Positions 46,893 through 59,023 of a stretch of 64,000 nt of DNA are shown here, piece by piece. The position numbers and the translations under genes are program-made. This DNA comes from Azolla caroliniana (Eukaryota; Polypodiophyta). The first letter of the stretch is position 1; every line of letters begins with the position of its first letter. The notes below the pieces were generated by a model. The model was not told the DNA's origin. It was given only the letters and a program-made list of their open reading frames with translations, and made no database searches. The DNA lies in the NCBI GenBank assembly GCA_043228905.1, contig JBHGNT010000003.1, positions 3,038,001 through 3,102,000 of the forward strand. Reading direction: 5' to 3'.

Positions 46893-49800
46893 TTAGTCGA
46901 TAGATTTCTCTCGCTTGAATTGAACAAATGTAGCAAATAGATCTTCATACTCTGGAAGGTTGGGATGAACATGCTGCTGCCGTAACTGATTTGGTTCCAA
47001 AATCTTCGAACCTTGAGGTAAAACCAAGGGAATCTGAGGTTCCATTGTCGAATGGTTTTGCAATGGCCTCATCCTATGAGATGGAATCGGTGGAGGAGGA
47101 CGATCTGGAGGTTTTGATGATTGGAAAGTATGGTGACCATTGTTACCTTGTGATGAATAGCCATTGTTACCTTGCAAGGAATGGTCTACGTTCTTTGCTT
47201 TATGCAAGAGTTGGAAAGAATTGGCATTGCTCTCTTCAAAGAAATTGCCATTGTTCTCTCCTTTAAGATGTGTATCATATGGTCTATTTGAAGCTAAATT
47301 GAGTGTCACATCTTTCTGATTCAAATGAGACTTGCCTCCACGGCTATGCCCATTCAAAGTCTCCATAGAGACCTTTCTCTGGCGTGAACCATGCCTAGAC
47401 TCTCTTTCATGTTCACCATCATAGTGTTGATTGGAAGCTACATTATGTTCCTCATCTTTTGGTATCCTTCGAATCTTACCCCCACGCCCATGCCTATTTG
47501 CATTCTCCATAGACATCTTCTCCTCGTGTAGCCTATTATACATCGACTCTTTTTGAAGATCGTCATCATAAGTAGGCTTCAGCATGTCTCTAGCTGCCGA
47601 GTGCTTCAATTCATGAGAACTAAGCTTATGTTCTTTTTCTAGATCATCATAAGCAGGTTTTGAAGTGTTTTTACTTGCCCCCTTCTGCAAGAAATGGTCA
47701 TGGTTATTTTCAGATTGTGGTGGTTTTCTTCTGTATCCCAAATCCTTGCCTTTCCCACCCTCCATAGAGAGATTCACCTCATTCAACCTATGGCTAGCTT
47801 CATCACGTTCATGCTTACCATCACAAGTAGGTTTCAGGGTGTTTCTGCTTGCATCTTTCCCCATGACATGGTAATGGTTCTCTTCATATTGTGGTATCTT
47901 ACATTTATATTCAAACTCCTTCGACACACCACCATCTATCCCATCTGTAAACATCTTATGAGGAGATGCATCTCTACGTGAATGCTTCTTCCGAGTACGC
48001 TTACTTTCTTTCCTCCTTTGGTGAGTTGACTGAATGAGCTCATCCTCCACGTATTGTTGCTCATTTGTAACCCCTTCTAGATTCGCTTCATATTCTTCAT
48101 AATGGTTCCCTTTTCTGATTTCCTCATGCGTGCTTTGCACAGAATGATGATTATTCTTTTTACTATGCCATGAACGAGTTTCATGAAATGCTTCTTGAAC
48201 CTGTACACTTGAATTTTTGTTTGGTGTTCCTTCTGTAGCCAATCTTTCATCAATAAAACCATGATTCCTGTCTGGTGAGGCATCAAATTGTGCTCCAACC
48301 TGATGCTTCTTCATCGATCTCTTCTTCCCCTTCTTGGACCAAGGAGACTCAAGCTGTTCTTCATCATAGAGTTCATGTATCTTACCTTGAACAGTTCCAT
48401 TCCTCTTTTGTGACCTTGATCTTCTGGTTGATTCATGGAGAGCTTCCATTTCAGCTTTATCGTGATCATGTATCTTTACAGAGTGCTTAGGCCATGCCTG
48501 TACATCCTCAACATCGTATTTAGATCTTTCAAGCTTTGGTTTACCTCGCTTCGAATGTAACTTTGAAGGCGAAAACTTCTGCAGGGCATTGAAATCTTCT
48601 GAGCCAATCTTCGAATTCACATATTCTTCCTTGTCATAATTTTTTTCTTTGGCCTCCCTTAGCTCAGGTATTCTGGCCTTTATTTGTTTACTGTCTACCT
48701 CTTCAATGTAAGGCTTTTCATGTAATGGCTCATGCAATCGTACAGATATTACTTGCCTAGAGATCTGATCTACCGTCGCAACATCCATTCCTTTTCTTTC
48801 TCTCGTGTTCCCAGCTAGCTGCACAGTCACATCAGTGTATGCATCAGACATAGCTTTAGAAGAAGATCTAATCTGCTTGTGATGAGATTTTCCTTCTTGC
48901 CAACACACGCCATGGGTATCCAAGCTCCCATAAGATAAATCTTGCCCATGAACAGACGCACTATTTTCTTCAGGAATAACCGATGAAGTTGCTTGTTTGG
49001 AAACCTTGGAAGAAAGCTCCACCTATACAGGCACACACAGGTAACATGGAAGCATAAACCTCCCATTAGTCATTCATGAAAGCTCTCCAGCAACAAAGGG
49101 TCGCATCAGTTTAGAAGCAAGATAGATAGATACTCACTTGTGGAGGATATTTTATGTGGAATTCTGCACATATTTCCTTCATCAACGCTTTCTTACAGTC
49201 TTCAGATGGTATTGTTTCATAGAACGCTTGCAGAAACTGCAAAGGGAACATGGAAAATAAGTTCTTTGAAGTACAACCAATGCCTATATATTAACACAAC
49301 CAGACTCGCATGTATGAATGTAGCTAAGGAATAGCTTGTGAATTATTTCTACCTGTTTACTGACAAGAGAACCTGCAGAGAATTCCTTCCCGTACTTGTT
49401 CGCCATGATCTCGCGGACATCTTTGAGCTCAGGCAAGTCTGAACAATGAGAGGCAGCAAAATACAAGCTCTCCAGAGCCTCTCTCAAATCCGTAGGGCAT
49501 TCCCTGCAATAATTCAAAGATCAAGACCAAGAGCAATCCATCACTGTATCTCAGAGTTCTGATAGGTCATTCTACTGGTAAAGCTATTGGATTCTCTTAT
49601 ATAAGGCTGGATTCAAATCCTCAACTTTGCACATTATTATATTGGAGATTGGTCTCTTTCTTGATAACCCAAGTACAAACCTTGCTATGGACTAGGCCTA
49701 TTCTCATAGATCACAATCAATCTCCTGTAGATCATTATCTATCGTAACATACAGTGGTAAGCTATTAAGCTATCCACACAAAGTATTGAGTGTTTGAATC

Positions 49801-50534
49801 CTTTGATACAGACATCTTTTGTGGTAAACTATTCAGGCTATGGATGCAAGGTCATAGGTTGAAATCCTTACTTCCACAAAGATGATACAGTTCTCCTAAT
49901 CTACAGGACACAGTGACATCTCATCTGTATCCTACTACTGTATGCACGCGAGTTCAAATCTCAAATTATGCAGTCCTTTACTAGATGCCACTGCAATGAA
50001 AGAATGAACTTACTTCTGCCAAGCAACGTTGTAAAGATTAGCCTTCAGCAGATGACAGTATTCTCCGACTTTCACATAAACAGACAGAAGGCTAGCTTCT
50101 TTCCATAGCCTGTCAAGCTGTTTCAAAATGGGGAAATAATGACAAGGATCAAGCAGGAATGAAGAAGAGAAAGAATAATAAAAGAAACAGTTAGACGAAG
50201 AAAGATGAATAATGGCTTAGGTTTTATACCCGAGCTTCTGCGTCTGATGTCTTGGCACGGTGGAGGAGCTGGGCCACATCGATGCGGAGCTGTTTCACCT
50301 GTGATTCTCTCCTCCTCCTCAGGAGTTTCACCCTGGACATGGTGAGCTTCAGGAGCCTCTTACTGTGTGACACAATCCAACAAAATAGTATGATCAGTGA
50401 AGATTCAGAGAGAAGATGGCTATGGTGAAGGAAAATGAGATTTACCAGCTTGATCTTCTAAAACCAGGAGTACATCCCAGGTAGTAAGCAAACCATAGAC
50501 GGCGAGGTATGGGGGCCTTGTTGGTGGATCCCAT
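46893..50534 (-). CDS. IST1-like (ISTL) ESCRT-associated protein, 6 exons, about 901 aa
   Basis: IST1 proteins bind ESCRT-III/CHMP and the VPS4 ATPase during multivesicular body sorting. Exons on the minus strand: 50534-50446, 50362-50230, 50117-50014, 49503-49353, 49236-49138 and 49022-46893; all introns GT-AG with matching phases, total 2,706 nt. Residues 1-29 are MGSTNKAP... ; the IST1 domain spans about 30-192 with VKLLRRRRESQVKQLRIDVAQLL, ECPTDLREALESLYFAA, and DVREIMANKYGKEF, which match the family closely. The 700-residue remainder, all in the last exon, is hydrophilic, rich in Lys/Arg/His/Glu and predicted disordered, with repeated SRGGK / YDD-L-KE modules, a Pro-rich part (PPDRPPPPIP) and a C-terminal motif NLPEYEDLFATFVQFK that could be a MIT-interacting end. 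Plants have many ISTL paralogues; which one this is cannot be told. Confidence 0.93.
49504..50013 (-). repeat. IST1-like intron 3 with four tRNA-like modules
   Basis: B-box-like words occur four times on the + strand: GGATTCAAATCC (49609), GTGTTTGAATCC (49790), AGGTTGAAATCC (49856) and GAGTTCAAATCT (49950). The first three each have an A-box-like TGGTAAAGCT, TGGTAAGCT or TGGTAAACTA about 35-40 bases before. This suggests an array of old tRNA-derived SINE heads filling the intron. Confidence 0.45.
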
Positions 50535-51060
50535 AGCCAGAAGTTCGAAATCAGACGATGAAGAAGCAGAAGGATGATGGTGGTGATGATGATACAGGCT
50601 CACCAGTGAGATCTATTCCTGAAAGCAGGGATTATACATCCGAGGATGTAGACGATTTACCAAATGCCGAAGAGGTAATGGGAGCTTGCTGACCATAGCC
50701 ATAGCCAGAAGTCTCAAATCTAGCAGAAGAAACAGGACGAGAGAAGGAAATATTGCTGTTGAATGAAATGAAGCTTGGTGTGCCGGACGCCATAGCCAGA
50801 CGCTTTCAAAACTCTAGAGGGAGGGAGGAGGGAGGAGAGGTAAGAGAATGTGGGTTATCTATATAGAGGGGAAGGGGAGCGGCGCCATGGCCAGGAGAAG
50901 GCAGCTTCAAAGCCAGAATACGAAGGAAGAAGAGGAAGAAGAAAATGCAGGTAGCTATGGGGAGAAGGGGAGCATCCTGGAGGCCATAGCCAGGAGAAAG
51001 AAGCTTCCACACCAAGCCACAGACAAAGAAGAAGAAGAAGAAGAAGAAAAGGTCTGACTG
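50535..51060 (-). promoter_or_regulatory. 5' flank of the IST1-like gene with repeated start-region motif and a candidate uORF
   Basis: On the minus strand, CTGGCTATGG (which contains the main start codon at 50534) recurs upstream near 50705, 50795, 50889 (as CTGGCCATGG) and 50990. A TATA-like TCTATATAGA lies at about 50857-50866. An ORF of 53 codons runs from ATG 50793 to TAA 50632 on the minus strand and could be a uORF if transcription starts near 50830. Confidence 0.4.
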
Positions 51061-51096
51061 TGGCTATGGCTATGGCTATGGCTATGGCTATGGCTG
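51058..51096 (+). repeat. (GGCTAT)n hexanucleotide array
   Basis: Six near-perfect GGCTAT units. The unit is the same word that recurs singly upstream of the IST1-like start codon. Confidence 0.85.
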
Positions 51097-52040
51097 TTGT
51101 GAGAGATAAGGAGGAGAGAGACAGACACACAGAAATATGCAAAGAAAACAGAGCAAGAGAGAGAAAAGAAAGAGAGAGAGAGAGGAACAGAGTACATTAG
51201 AGAGAGAATATTTTTAAAATTATTTTTATTTGTTTTTTCTTTTTTTTTCTTTTTTTCTTTTTTCTTTTTTTCTTTTTTTCTTTTTTTTTACCTTCTATTT
51301 TCTATTTATATTTATTTCCTCAGAGACCAAGAGATAGAGAGAGAGAGAGAGAGAGAGACGAACGAATATGAGAAAGAATATTTTTTAATTATTTTAATTT
51401 TTTGCTATTTGCGTTTTTTCAATTTTTCCGTTTTTTATTTGTTTTTTTTTATATCTATTTTCAATATTTGCATTTCCATTATTTCAATTTTTATTTCTAA
51501 TATATATTTTCTATTTTTATTTTTATTTTTATTTCTACTTTTCAGTATATGTCTTTTGTATTTTTATATTAGAGGAAAATAATTTTACGTCTTTTTATTT
51601 CGGATGAGTTTTCTTATCACCCTCGTTTTTATCTATTTATGTATTTATGTATTTATTTATTTATTTATTTAGTTATTTAGTTATTTATTTTTTTAGTTAT
51701 TTATTATTTATTTATTTATATTTTTCTCCTAAGTTTTTGAGCATTCTATATAAGTGGCTATTCGTTTTCCTTCTTGGTTTTCCATAATTAAAATTAAGAG
51801 AAATATTGTTTTTTTAAAGAGAAATTCTAATTATTAATTTAACAATAATAACAAAAAAAAATGAAGCAAATGGAATCAGTCAAGACTCAAAAACAAAAGA
51901 GGGAACCAAATCTCTCTCTTTGCGTTTTTGCGTTTTGCGTTTTGCGTTTTGATTTTTGCTTTTATATTTTGTTTTTTGGGAGGCTCAACGGACCTCTCTG
52001 TCTCTGTCAGTGTTCTTAAGGTGAGGGGCCACCTTCATAG
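51097..52040. repeat. Low-complexity AT-rich and T-rich region
   Basis: Runs of TTTTTCTTT, TATTTATTTATTTA and a GA tract (51337-51357), with no coding sense. Confidence 0.8.
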
Positions 52041-52207
52041 TTTCCTCTCCTTAAGAGAATAAATATCCTACTAATCATCTTGATAATTTAAAATTCAGGC
52101 GGACAAATCATCACATTTCCGAAGGTTTCCTCTCCTTAAGAGAATAATATCCTACTAATCATCTTGATCATTTAAACTTCAGGCCGACAAAACATCACAT
52201 TTCCGAT
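52041..52207 (+). repeat. Tandem duplication of an 85-bp unit
   Basis: TTTCCTCTCCTTAAGAGAAT begins both copies (52041 and 52126), and the copies are nearly identical up to CATCACATTTCCGA. The few differences show the duplication is fairly recent. Confidence 0.9.
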
Positions 52208-55200
52208 AGCAACTACAATATTTTGTTTTGTGAAACATTGGAATATTTAAGACAAACGTTGCAATCTTTGTGGAATGGATTCAACTAACAATCGAACATT
52301 GTCAAAAAATTACTTTATGCTAGAGACGTTTTGATGAGCCTTACATTTGAGCTAATTTTTATTCTATCATGTAGAGGTTGCACGACATGGTATTTGACAG
52401 ATAAAGTTTCTCTAAAATGAAGGAAAATTCAAGGAACCACGATGATTTATCACGATTGGGGATGCTGAAATGTTGTATCAGAAACATCCCACATGGAATT
52501 CATGTGACACGAACCATATTCATAATTGTCTTTTTAATTACTTTCTCTCGTCTCTACTTGAAACTAGAAATTAGGATAATTGTAGGGCTACTTTTTATAT
52601 TACTATGTATCTCAACTTGCTGACCTTGAAATTTTCAATATGTTGGATCCTTGTTGATTTGTTTTCCACATTTAGAATTTATTATTGCATGAAACCACTC
52701 CATGGCTTTAGATGGAGATGTCTTCAAAAAAGTTTGGGCATTGGAGTAGGAGTGAGTATATATTAATAAAAGGCTTGATATTTTTATCTGGCCTAAATGG
52801 TCGATAGATGTGTATCATACCCTCAGATAATTCCACTCTCAAATTTTGGATCATTCAACGTAGGTTTGTCTTCTTATTGGGATGGACTTTCTAACCCTCA
52901 TCAATCTCAACGTGTGAGTTTCTTTCCATCTAGATTGAGCCAATCTTTAGGGATAATAATTCAAAAGAAATTAGTTTTTATAAGGTTTTATACTTCTTTC
53001 TCCCACTTGATAGAGGTGAAGAATGATCGTAATCCCGTCACAAAGCTAGAAAATCTCAATATAGAATAAACTCACGAGGACGGGATGACTAATCAAAGGG
53101 GAACTCTTGCATCTTATGCTTGGTTCATCGATAGTAACGCATGTATTTTATGTCCCACCCATGTGAGAGAACCTAACCCTATCATATTTGTCAATTGGTG
53201 ACTCAACATTGAATTCCAAGCTCTAGAACAATAACTATGGAGCAACTTTTTTTATTCCACATGGGTCAAGCTAATGTGTAGGTATATTACTGCACAAGAT
53301 TTGATTATATCTAAACCTTTTGTACTTCCAGGTTATTTTGAGAACATCTTTCTCCTAATCAATTGAGAGTGAATTATATAGTATTAACTCCCCTTCGTGA
53401 ACCTGGGAAAGGTTTGAGCTAAAAGATCTCAATATAGAACAAGCTTGCAAGGAAAAGTGGATTTTTTTGGGGTCAGGTCTTGCATCAAATACACTTAGAA
53501 GCTTGTGAGGAAAAGCGGAATTTTTGGGGGGTCAACTCTTGCATCTTATATTTGTATTCGATGTTCATCCCATGCAAGAGAACCTAAACCTAAGAGACAT
53601 GCCAAATGGTGAGTGATTCAATATGGGTTTCTATGTGCTAGAATTAGGCTATTTTAGGAGCAACTTTATTCTTTTCAATGTTATTTACGACCTTACTTCT
53701 ACATATTAGCTAAGAGAATATCAATTGCATTGTAAGAGATTTAATTCCTCCTCTTCTTAGGATGTTGATAACCTTTCTTCTCCCTTTGTTTTTCCCGTGA
53801 CATATTACTTTTTCCATATGCTCAAGTATACAAACGCATGCTTGGCCTGAGACCACATACACATATGAAAGGTGGACTAATGAGGATTTTCATTCAAACC
53901 ACATGAAGCCACTATAAGAGTTGACCTAAAAAAGAAACGTAATCATGTTGCATGGACAATGGACATCTCATAGTGATGCATACGATTAAATTTGTTTACA
54001 TTCAAAAGTACCCATTCCTTGTCCATGTCTTAGTTCTTGGGGGACCACCTTAATCAATCAACATCCTTTTCCAGCGATTTGAAAAGATTGTTTCTTTTTC
54101 TCTCTCAAATCAAGTTGAATTAAATGTGACATCCAAAGCTTAAATAGATTGAGTCATGAAACTTTTAAAATTAGGAACAATACGTATCTAACGAACAAAT
54201 TCATAAAGTGAACCCAATTTTTGAAAAAAAATAGAATTATGATGTAGTGACTATAGCCAATTGGTATAAAGTAATAGTCGAATTCCACTAGACATAGATC
54301 TCGCACATTTATTAACATTGTCTTTAGAAAGTCACTTTCACATCGCTATCTTGTGCAAATGATGCTAATGTCAAGGTTGTAAAACCACCTTTGTGAGAGG
54401 AAAATATTAGTGTATAATAACTCAAACTAAATTTATGTGAAGATTTAAATAATTGTTGAACCCATTTACGATTGAACCCCAAAGCATATAATCTTGACCA
54501 ATTCACCTTCTTGGTTATATATTCAAATTTTAGAATTTCAATACCTATAAGAAACTCAAGATTATGTGGTAGAACACAACGTGCAACCATTGCCTTTTGC
54601 ATCATAATTTAAGTTGTTAGGGTTACTCATCAAGAATTTGGCAACATCCTTATAGACATGTTGATGCAATGTTAAATGTTTTGAAACATTAAGGTTTCCA
54701 ATTTCAATGTGGAGCAATAGGTTTGACATTGTGTTACTTGTATATTTGGTTTTGCTTATAAAATGTGGTTGTCGATCTCAAGAAGTAGTTTTCACAAGAA
54801 GATAATAGCATTAGTGAGGCCCTTGCCACTTAATGCAAGAGTTTTCCTATATTATTGAAAACACACAAATTTTAGACCTTGCATTCCAAGAGATTTATTT
54901 AAGACAAAAGACATGGAAAGCAAGAGTTTGTTTTTCAATAATAATAATACTAAGTGAAAGCATTAGGTTGGATCTCTTGTACAACCCTTCAATAGAATAA
55001 TTTTTTTAAATAATTAAAATAAAGATTGAGTTCACATGTTGAATACAATGGTTCTTTTTTCGTATAGATTATAAAAAAAAGACACAAGTTCGCCCTGGCA
55101 ATGACCTCCAATGGAAACTTTAATGCCAAAGACTCAGTCAACAATCGTTTTGGACGAACCTTCTTTTCCTTTTTATTGAAATGTCACTCATGTCTCACAT

Positions 55201-57001
55201 ATTACTCAAATATTATTGCCGTTTTTTTGTAAATGGCACAAATCATTATTAGCCAAATGCCATGGTATGAATAGGAGGATGCATGGTTGGACATGGAATA
55301 TAAGGCCATACATGTTCATCAGTATGACATAGATGTGGCAAGGATGCCACGCGTAATGGCATGATTAGGAAACAACATGGTTAGACATATAATGTAATGT
55401 TATCAATGTTCATGGGCATGTCGTGGATGCCTCGAGGTCACACAAATAAATGGTGTGATTGGGGGAATTCATGTTTGGACATGAAATGTAAGGGTATATA
55501 GATATGGATATTTCAAGGATGTCACAATTAATACTTTGATTAGGAGAATGTGCGTTTGGACATGGAATGTAAGGATGTGCCAAAATGTGTAAAGCATCCC
55601 CCATGATCAAGAAGGCATCACTATTTCGATGATCATCATGATGGTATGATATGGAAGTGTCATAGATGGTCACATATACGTCCTCAAGAGTTTAAACAAA
55701 CTTTTCAAAGCTTTCCAATTCAGGTCAAAAGCTTACCATCACTGGAGGACACTTGCCACTCCAATTAAGCATTTCACCTACCGCATGTTCAACAAATGAA
55801 CACACTCAATCACCACTACAACACACTAAAACCATTGTTAGGTACCTCATAGCTCATCTTAGACACTTCACTGCAATATGTTAACTAAAACAACAACGAT
55901 GTATCGTCATATTGGGCTCAATATTTATATGAACTTGAGCATTGTAATTCATGAAAAAGGGGGAATGATGTCCAAATTCTTCCCTTAGCTTTAGATTATG
56001 ATTACATTACTTTTGCCCAACATCAACAATAAAATCCTTGATGTCACGAAGAGAGATAACATGTAGAGAGAAACATGGATAATATATTTGGGTAAGAGTT
56101 ATGCAAAGATTATGGTTGACCAAAATGTTATTTGTAATATAGTTGAGTTTAAAAAAAAGAAGTCGTTGGTAATTTTATAGGCTTGTAAATTGTTACTTGA
56201 ACAAAGTGACAATCATGTTGTGCAACAGTTCAAGCGATGTTTTAGGTACCTTGGAATGTGTAAAATATTATTCTAGCATATTGTCGGGGTCACACGGGGA
56301 TTAACAACAAAAAACTAGCATTGAATTTAAAATTGTGACTCTTTCTTCAACGTGTTATTACCAAATGCGAATAAACTTCAACCATTTCAAATGCACATAG
56401 ACCATATTCTCTCACGACTTGGGGTGCGAAACGATTACATACATTTATCATCAAAATAACTATTGATAATTTAAATTATAGTTATCTCGAAGATTAAATT
56501 ATTGTTTCTCCATTGTACACATGCGTATATTCAGATATCGATGTTGCATATTGCCATTTTAATAACTACTAAAGTTTATAGATATTGGGTTTTTCTATAG
56601 CAAGGAAGTTGTATTCACGAGGACAGTGTATTATTTCCACTATTAGTGGAAGGGTACATAGAAGTCTCTCAAACATAAACATTTTTTGCCAATCTAAACA
56701 CATGATAATGCTACATGATATACTAGCTCACATTAAGTCCAGACAAAAGAAATTATCAAATGTGTAGATCATAAACAAGGCATCACAAATCAATACCACA
56801 TTATATAGTGGATGGATGTGTTAAAGATGATTTAAATGTTACCTAGTGAATCAGTGATTGTTCGATAAGATTTGAAAAACCTATATGTGGCCTTGGAGGT
56901 CTTTTCATGTATTCGAATAATAGGTCAAACATAGAGAAGAAAACATTTATAATAGTCTACAATAGTTACGAATTGCTTAGATTAGGATGATGAAAAATAA
57001 G
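52208..57001. other. Intergenic with old repeats, no gene seen
   Basis: AT-rich. Diverged direct repeats at about 53055-53225 and 53425-53640 share AATCTCAATATAGAA, ACTCTTGCATCTTAT and AGAGAACCTAA. A minus-strand ORF at 54324-54605 shows no recognised domain. See also the tandem array at 55262-55600. Confidence 0.5.
55262..55600 (+). repeat. Diverged tandem array, about four units of 80-100 bp
   Basis: Each unit carries TTGGACATGGAATGTAAGG or a variant, followed by AAGGATG and a GATTAGGA-type end (about 55280, 55380, 55470, 55555). The copies have drifted well apart. Confidence 0.65.
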
Positions 57002-57583
57002 TCATATTTGTTCCTGATCATATAAGTAAAACAAAGGACCGATCTGGGGAGGCAGGCAGGTAGGCAGTGGCCTCCGGGGAAGAGTGGTAACAGAAGAGTG
57101 GAGGAGCAGCGAAGCGAGTGCAGGAGGTTGAGCTGAATCGTGCAAAGCTGAATGTGAAGCTCAACTCAACTTTTCGAAGGGCGGTGGTCACCGTAGCCCC
57201 CCCTCGCTGTCGCCGCCGTTGTGCGGAGTAGTCAGGATTACAGTGGGTTCGAGAAGTGGGTTCGTGAAGTGCCGCACCCCCCCTCCCCCCCCAAACCTCA
57301 TAGTTCGAAGAGTGGCCCCCTCCAAACCCACAGTTCGAAGAGTGGGCCTCCCTCTCTCCAAACCCATACCCCCCCCCCCCCCCCCAAAATAAAAATAAAA
57401 ATAAAATAAAAATAAAATAAATAATAGATAAAGTAAAATTAAAAATATTATTATAAACTCAAAATTTATATTTATAATATTTTAGAAAAAATCTTTAAAT
57501 AAAAGGGGGGGGGGGTGAAGAAAGAAAATGAAACACGACAAAAGGGAAGGGGGAAAAAACAAAAAACAAAACCATAGAGTGCA

Positions 57584-58663
57584 ATGGTGGGAGAAACTGA
57601 ACTTCCAGCAAAACCCACTGTGCTACATGAAGAAGGCAGAATGGAGCTTGACATCACCCTGTCCCCAGAAGCCAATCGGCTCTTAACTGAGGAAATCGAA
57701 CGCCTACGTCGTACTTCCTTTGTAAGTAGGTTCCTTGCAAGTAGACCAAGTCGTGGCATGGTTCGGGACATGCTCCGAGTGGCTGTGATGGAAAACATGC
57801 CTCCGATCAAGAGTGTCCAGGGTTTAGGGAAAAATTTCTTCCGCATTGAATTGGGTGATGGCGTGTTGGCGCAACCATTGGTAGAGCTCAAGGTTCTTGA
57901 ATTGAAGTACGGTAAGGTGTTGCTCCAACTTTGGTCATCAGGCTTCAATCCAATTGAGGAGTTGCAGAAACTTAACAATCCTAGGGTGATCACCACAACA
58001 TTTCATGGCCTCCCTCCCCAGTTGTGCCATCTGCTTCCTTTTTTTGGCGAACAAATAGGAACGATTTGCCCTAAAAAACCATCCATGGCAGATACAATAG
58101 TGGAGGTGCCCAAGCTACGCATCTTAGTGCCTTCCCTCCATGGACTTCCAACAAGAATTAGGCTCTACTCCGAGGAGCTAGGTCTCACAATAATGAATGT
58201 GGTATATAAGGGACTCCCTGGGCAGTGTTTCATTTGCAAACAGAAAGGTCACCTAGCTAAGGAATGTCCTCGTAAGACTGGAAAGGGAAACTCGGGACCT
58301 CGAACCTCAGGGAAGGCCGCGTCACCCAAGGGCAGCGAGGCTCCTTGGCACCCCGTTAAGAAGCAGGGGAAACTTCAAAGCCTAGGTGTAGCCTCTCGCC
58401 CCCTCTTTCAAGACTGTCCCGTAGAAAGAAGTTCTCCTACCTTGTCACCAGCAAGTGTGGACGAACAACCCTTGAAACGGGTGAAGATCCTCTCGGGGAG
58501 TGCGGAGGCGCACAACCTACAGGTGAGAGCGTCCAACAGATTTACATTGCTCCAAGGGCTAGGGGATGGCGAGCCAGAAGCATTGGCAACAACGTTGTCC
58601 CCATGCGAATCCTTGTCCCCCAAGCTCGTGTTCTCTAGCCCAATGGAGATGCAACCACAATAG
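57584..58663 (+). CDS. LINE ORF1: DUF4283-type RNA-binding protein with CCHC zinc knuckle
   Basis: A 359-aa open frame. The first 180 residues fit the DUF4283 pattern of plant L1 ORF1 (SFVSRFLASRPSRG, ...LQLWSSGFNP). A zinc knuckle CFICKQKGHLAKEC lies at about residue 216-229, and a Pro/Ser/Lys-rich tail follows. ORF1 proteins bind LINE RNA. A second frame (58830-59027) looks like the original C-terminus and ends in a TGA overlapping the ORF2 ATG (ATGA at 59024), so the true ORF1 was probably longer and a frameshift between 58660 and 58830 shortened it. Confidence 0.85.
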   Translation: MVGETELPAKPTVLHEEGRMELDITLSPEANRLLTEEIERLRRTSFVSRFLASRPSRGMVRDMLRVAVMENMPPIKSVQGLGKNFFRIELGDGVLAQPLVELKVLELKYGKVLLQLWSSGFNPIEELQKLNNPRVITTTFHGLPPQLCHLLPFFGEQIGTICPKKPSMADTIVEVPKLRILVPSLHGLPTRIRLYSEELGLTIMNVVYKGLPGQCFICKQKGHLAKECPRKTGKGNSGPRTSGKAASPKGSEAPWHPVKKQGKLQSLGVASRPLFQDCPVERSSPTLSPASVDEQPLKRVKILSGSAEAHNLQVRASNRFTLLQGLGDGEPEALATTLSPCESLSPKLVFSSPMEMQPQ

Positions 58664-59023
58664 GTACCATCCACCTTGGAGGAGATGTTGACAAAGGCCC
58701 CCCCTCATGATGGAACGTGAATGTGGTGGTGACCTCAGATTAGTGAAGTTGTGGATCCGGACGAGCACGATCAAGGGCAAAATAGGCAAACCATCACCTA
58801 GTTTGGCGACGTCTCTCTAGGCTAGAGGGGTGCAGGATATGCAACCGCTTAGGAGCCAAACTGTATCGCGGGAACTATTTGAAGCGGGCCGGGAACGACA
58901 GGCTGGAAATCTCTTAGGGGCTCTCCAATCTACTGTGGAGTTCCTACCCCCAAAAGTAGATGATAGTTTGCCCCCTGACATGGGGGTCGGCCCCTACATG
59001 GGCGTCAAACTCACTGCCTTCAA

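Noticed and set aside
54324-54605. 93-aa minus-strand ORF
   Set aside because: No family motif recognised, no partner exons, AT-rich context; cannot be supported as a gene.
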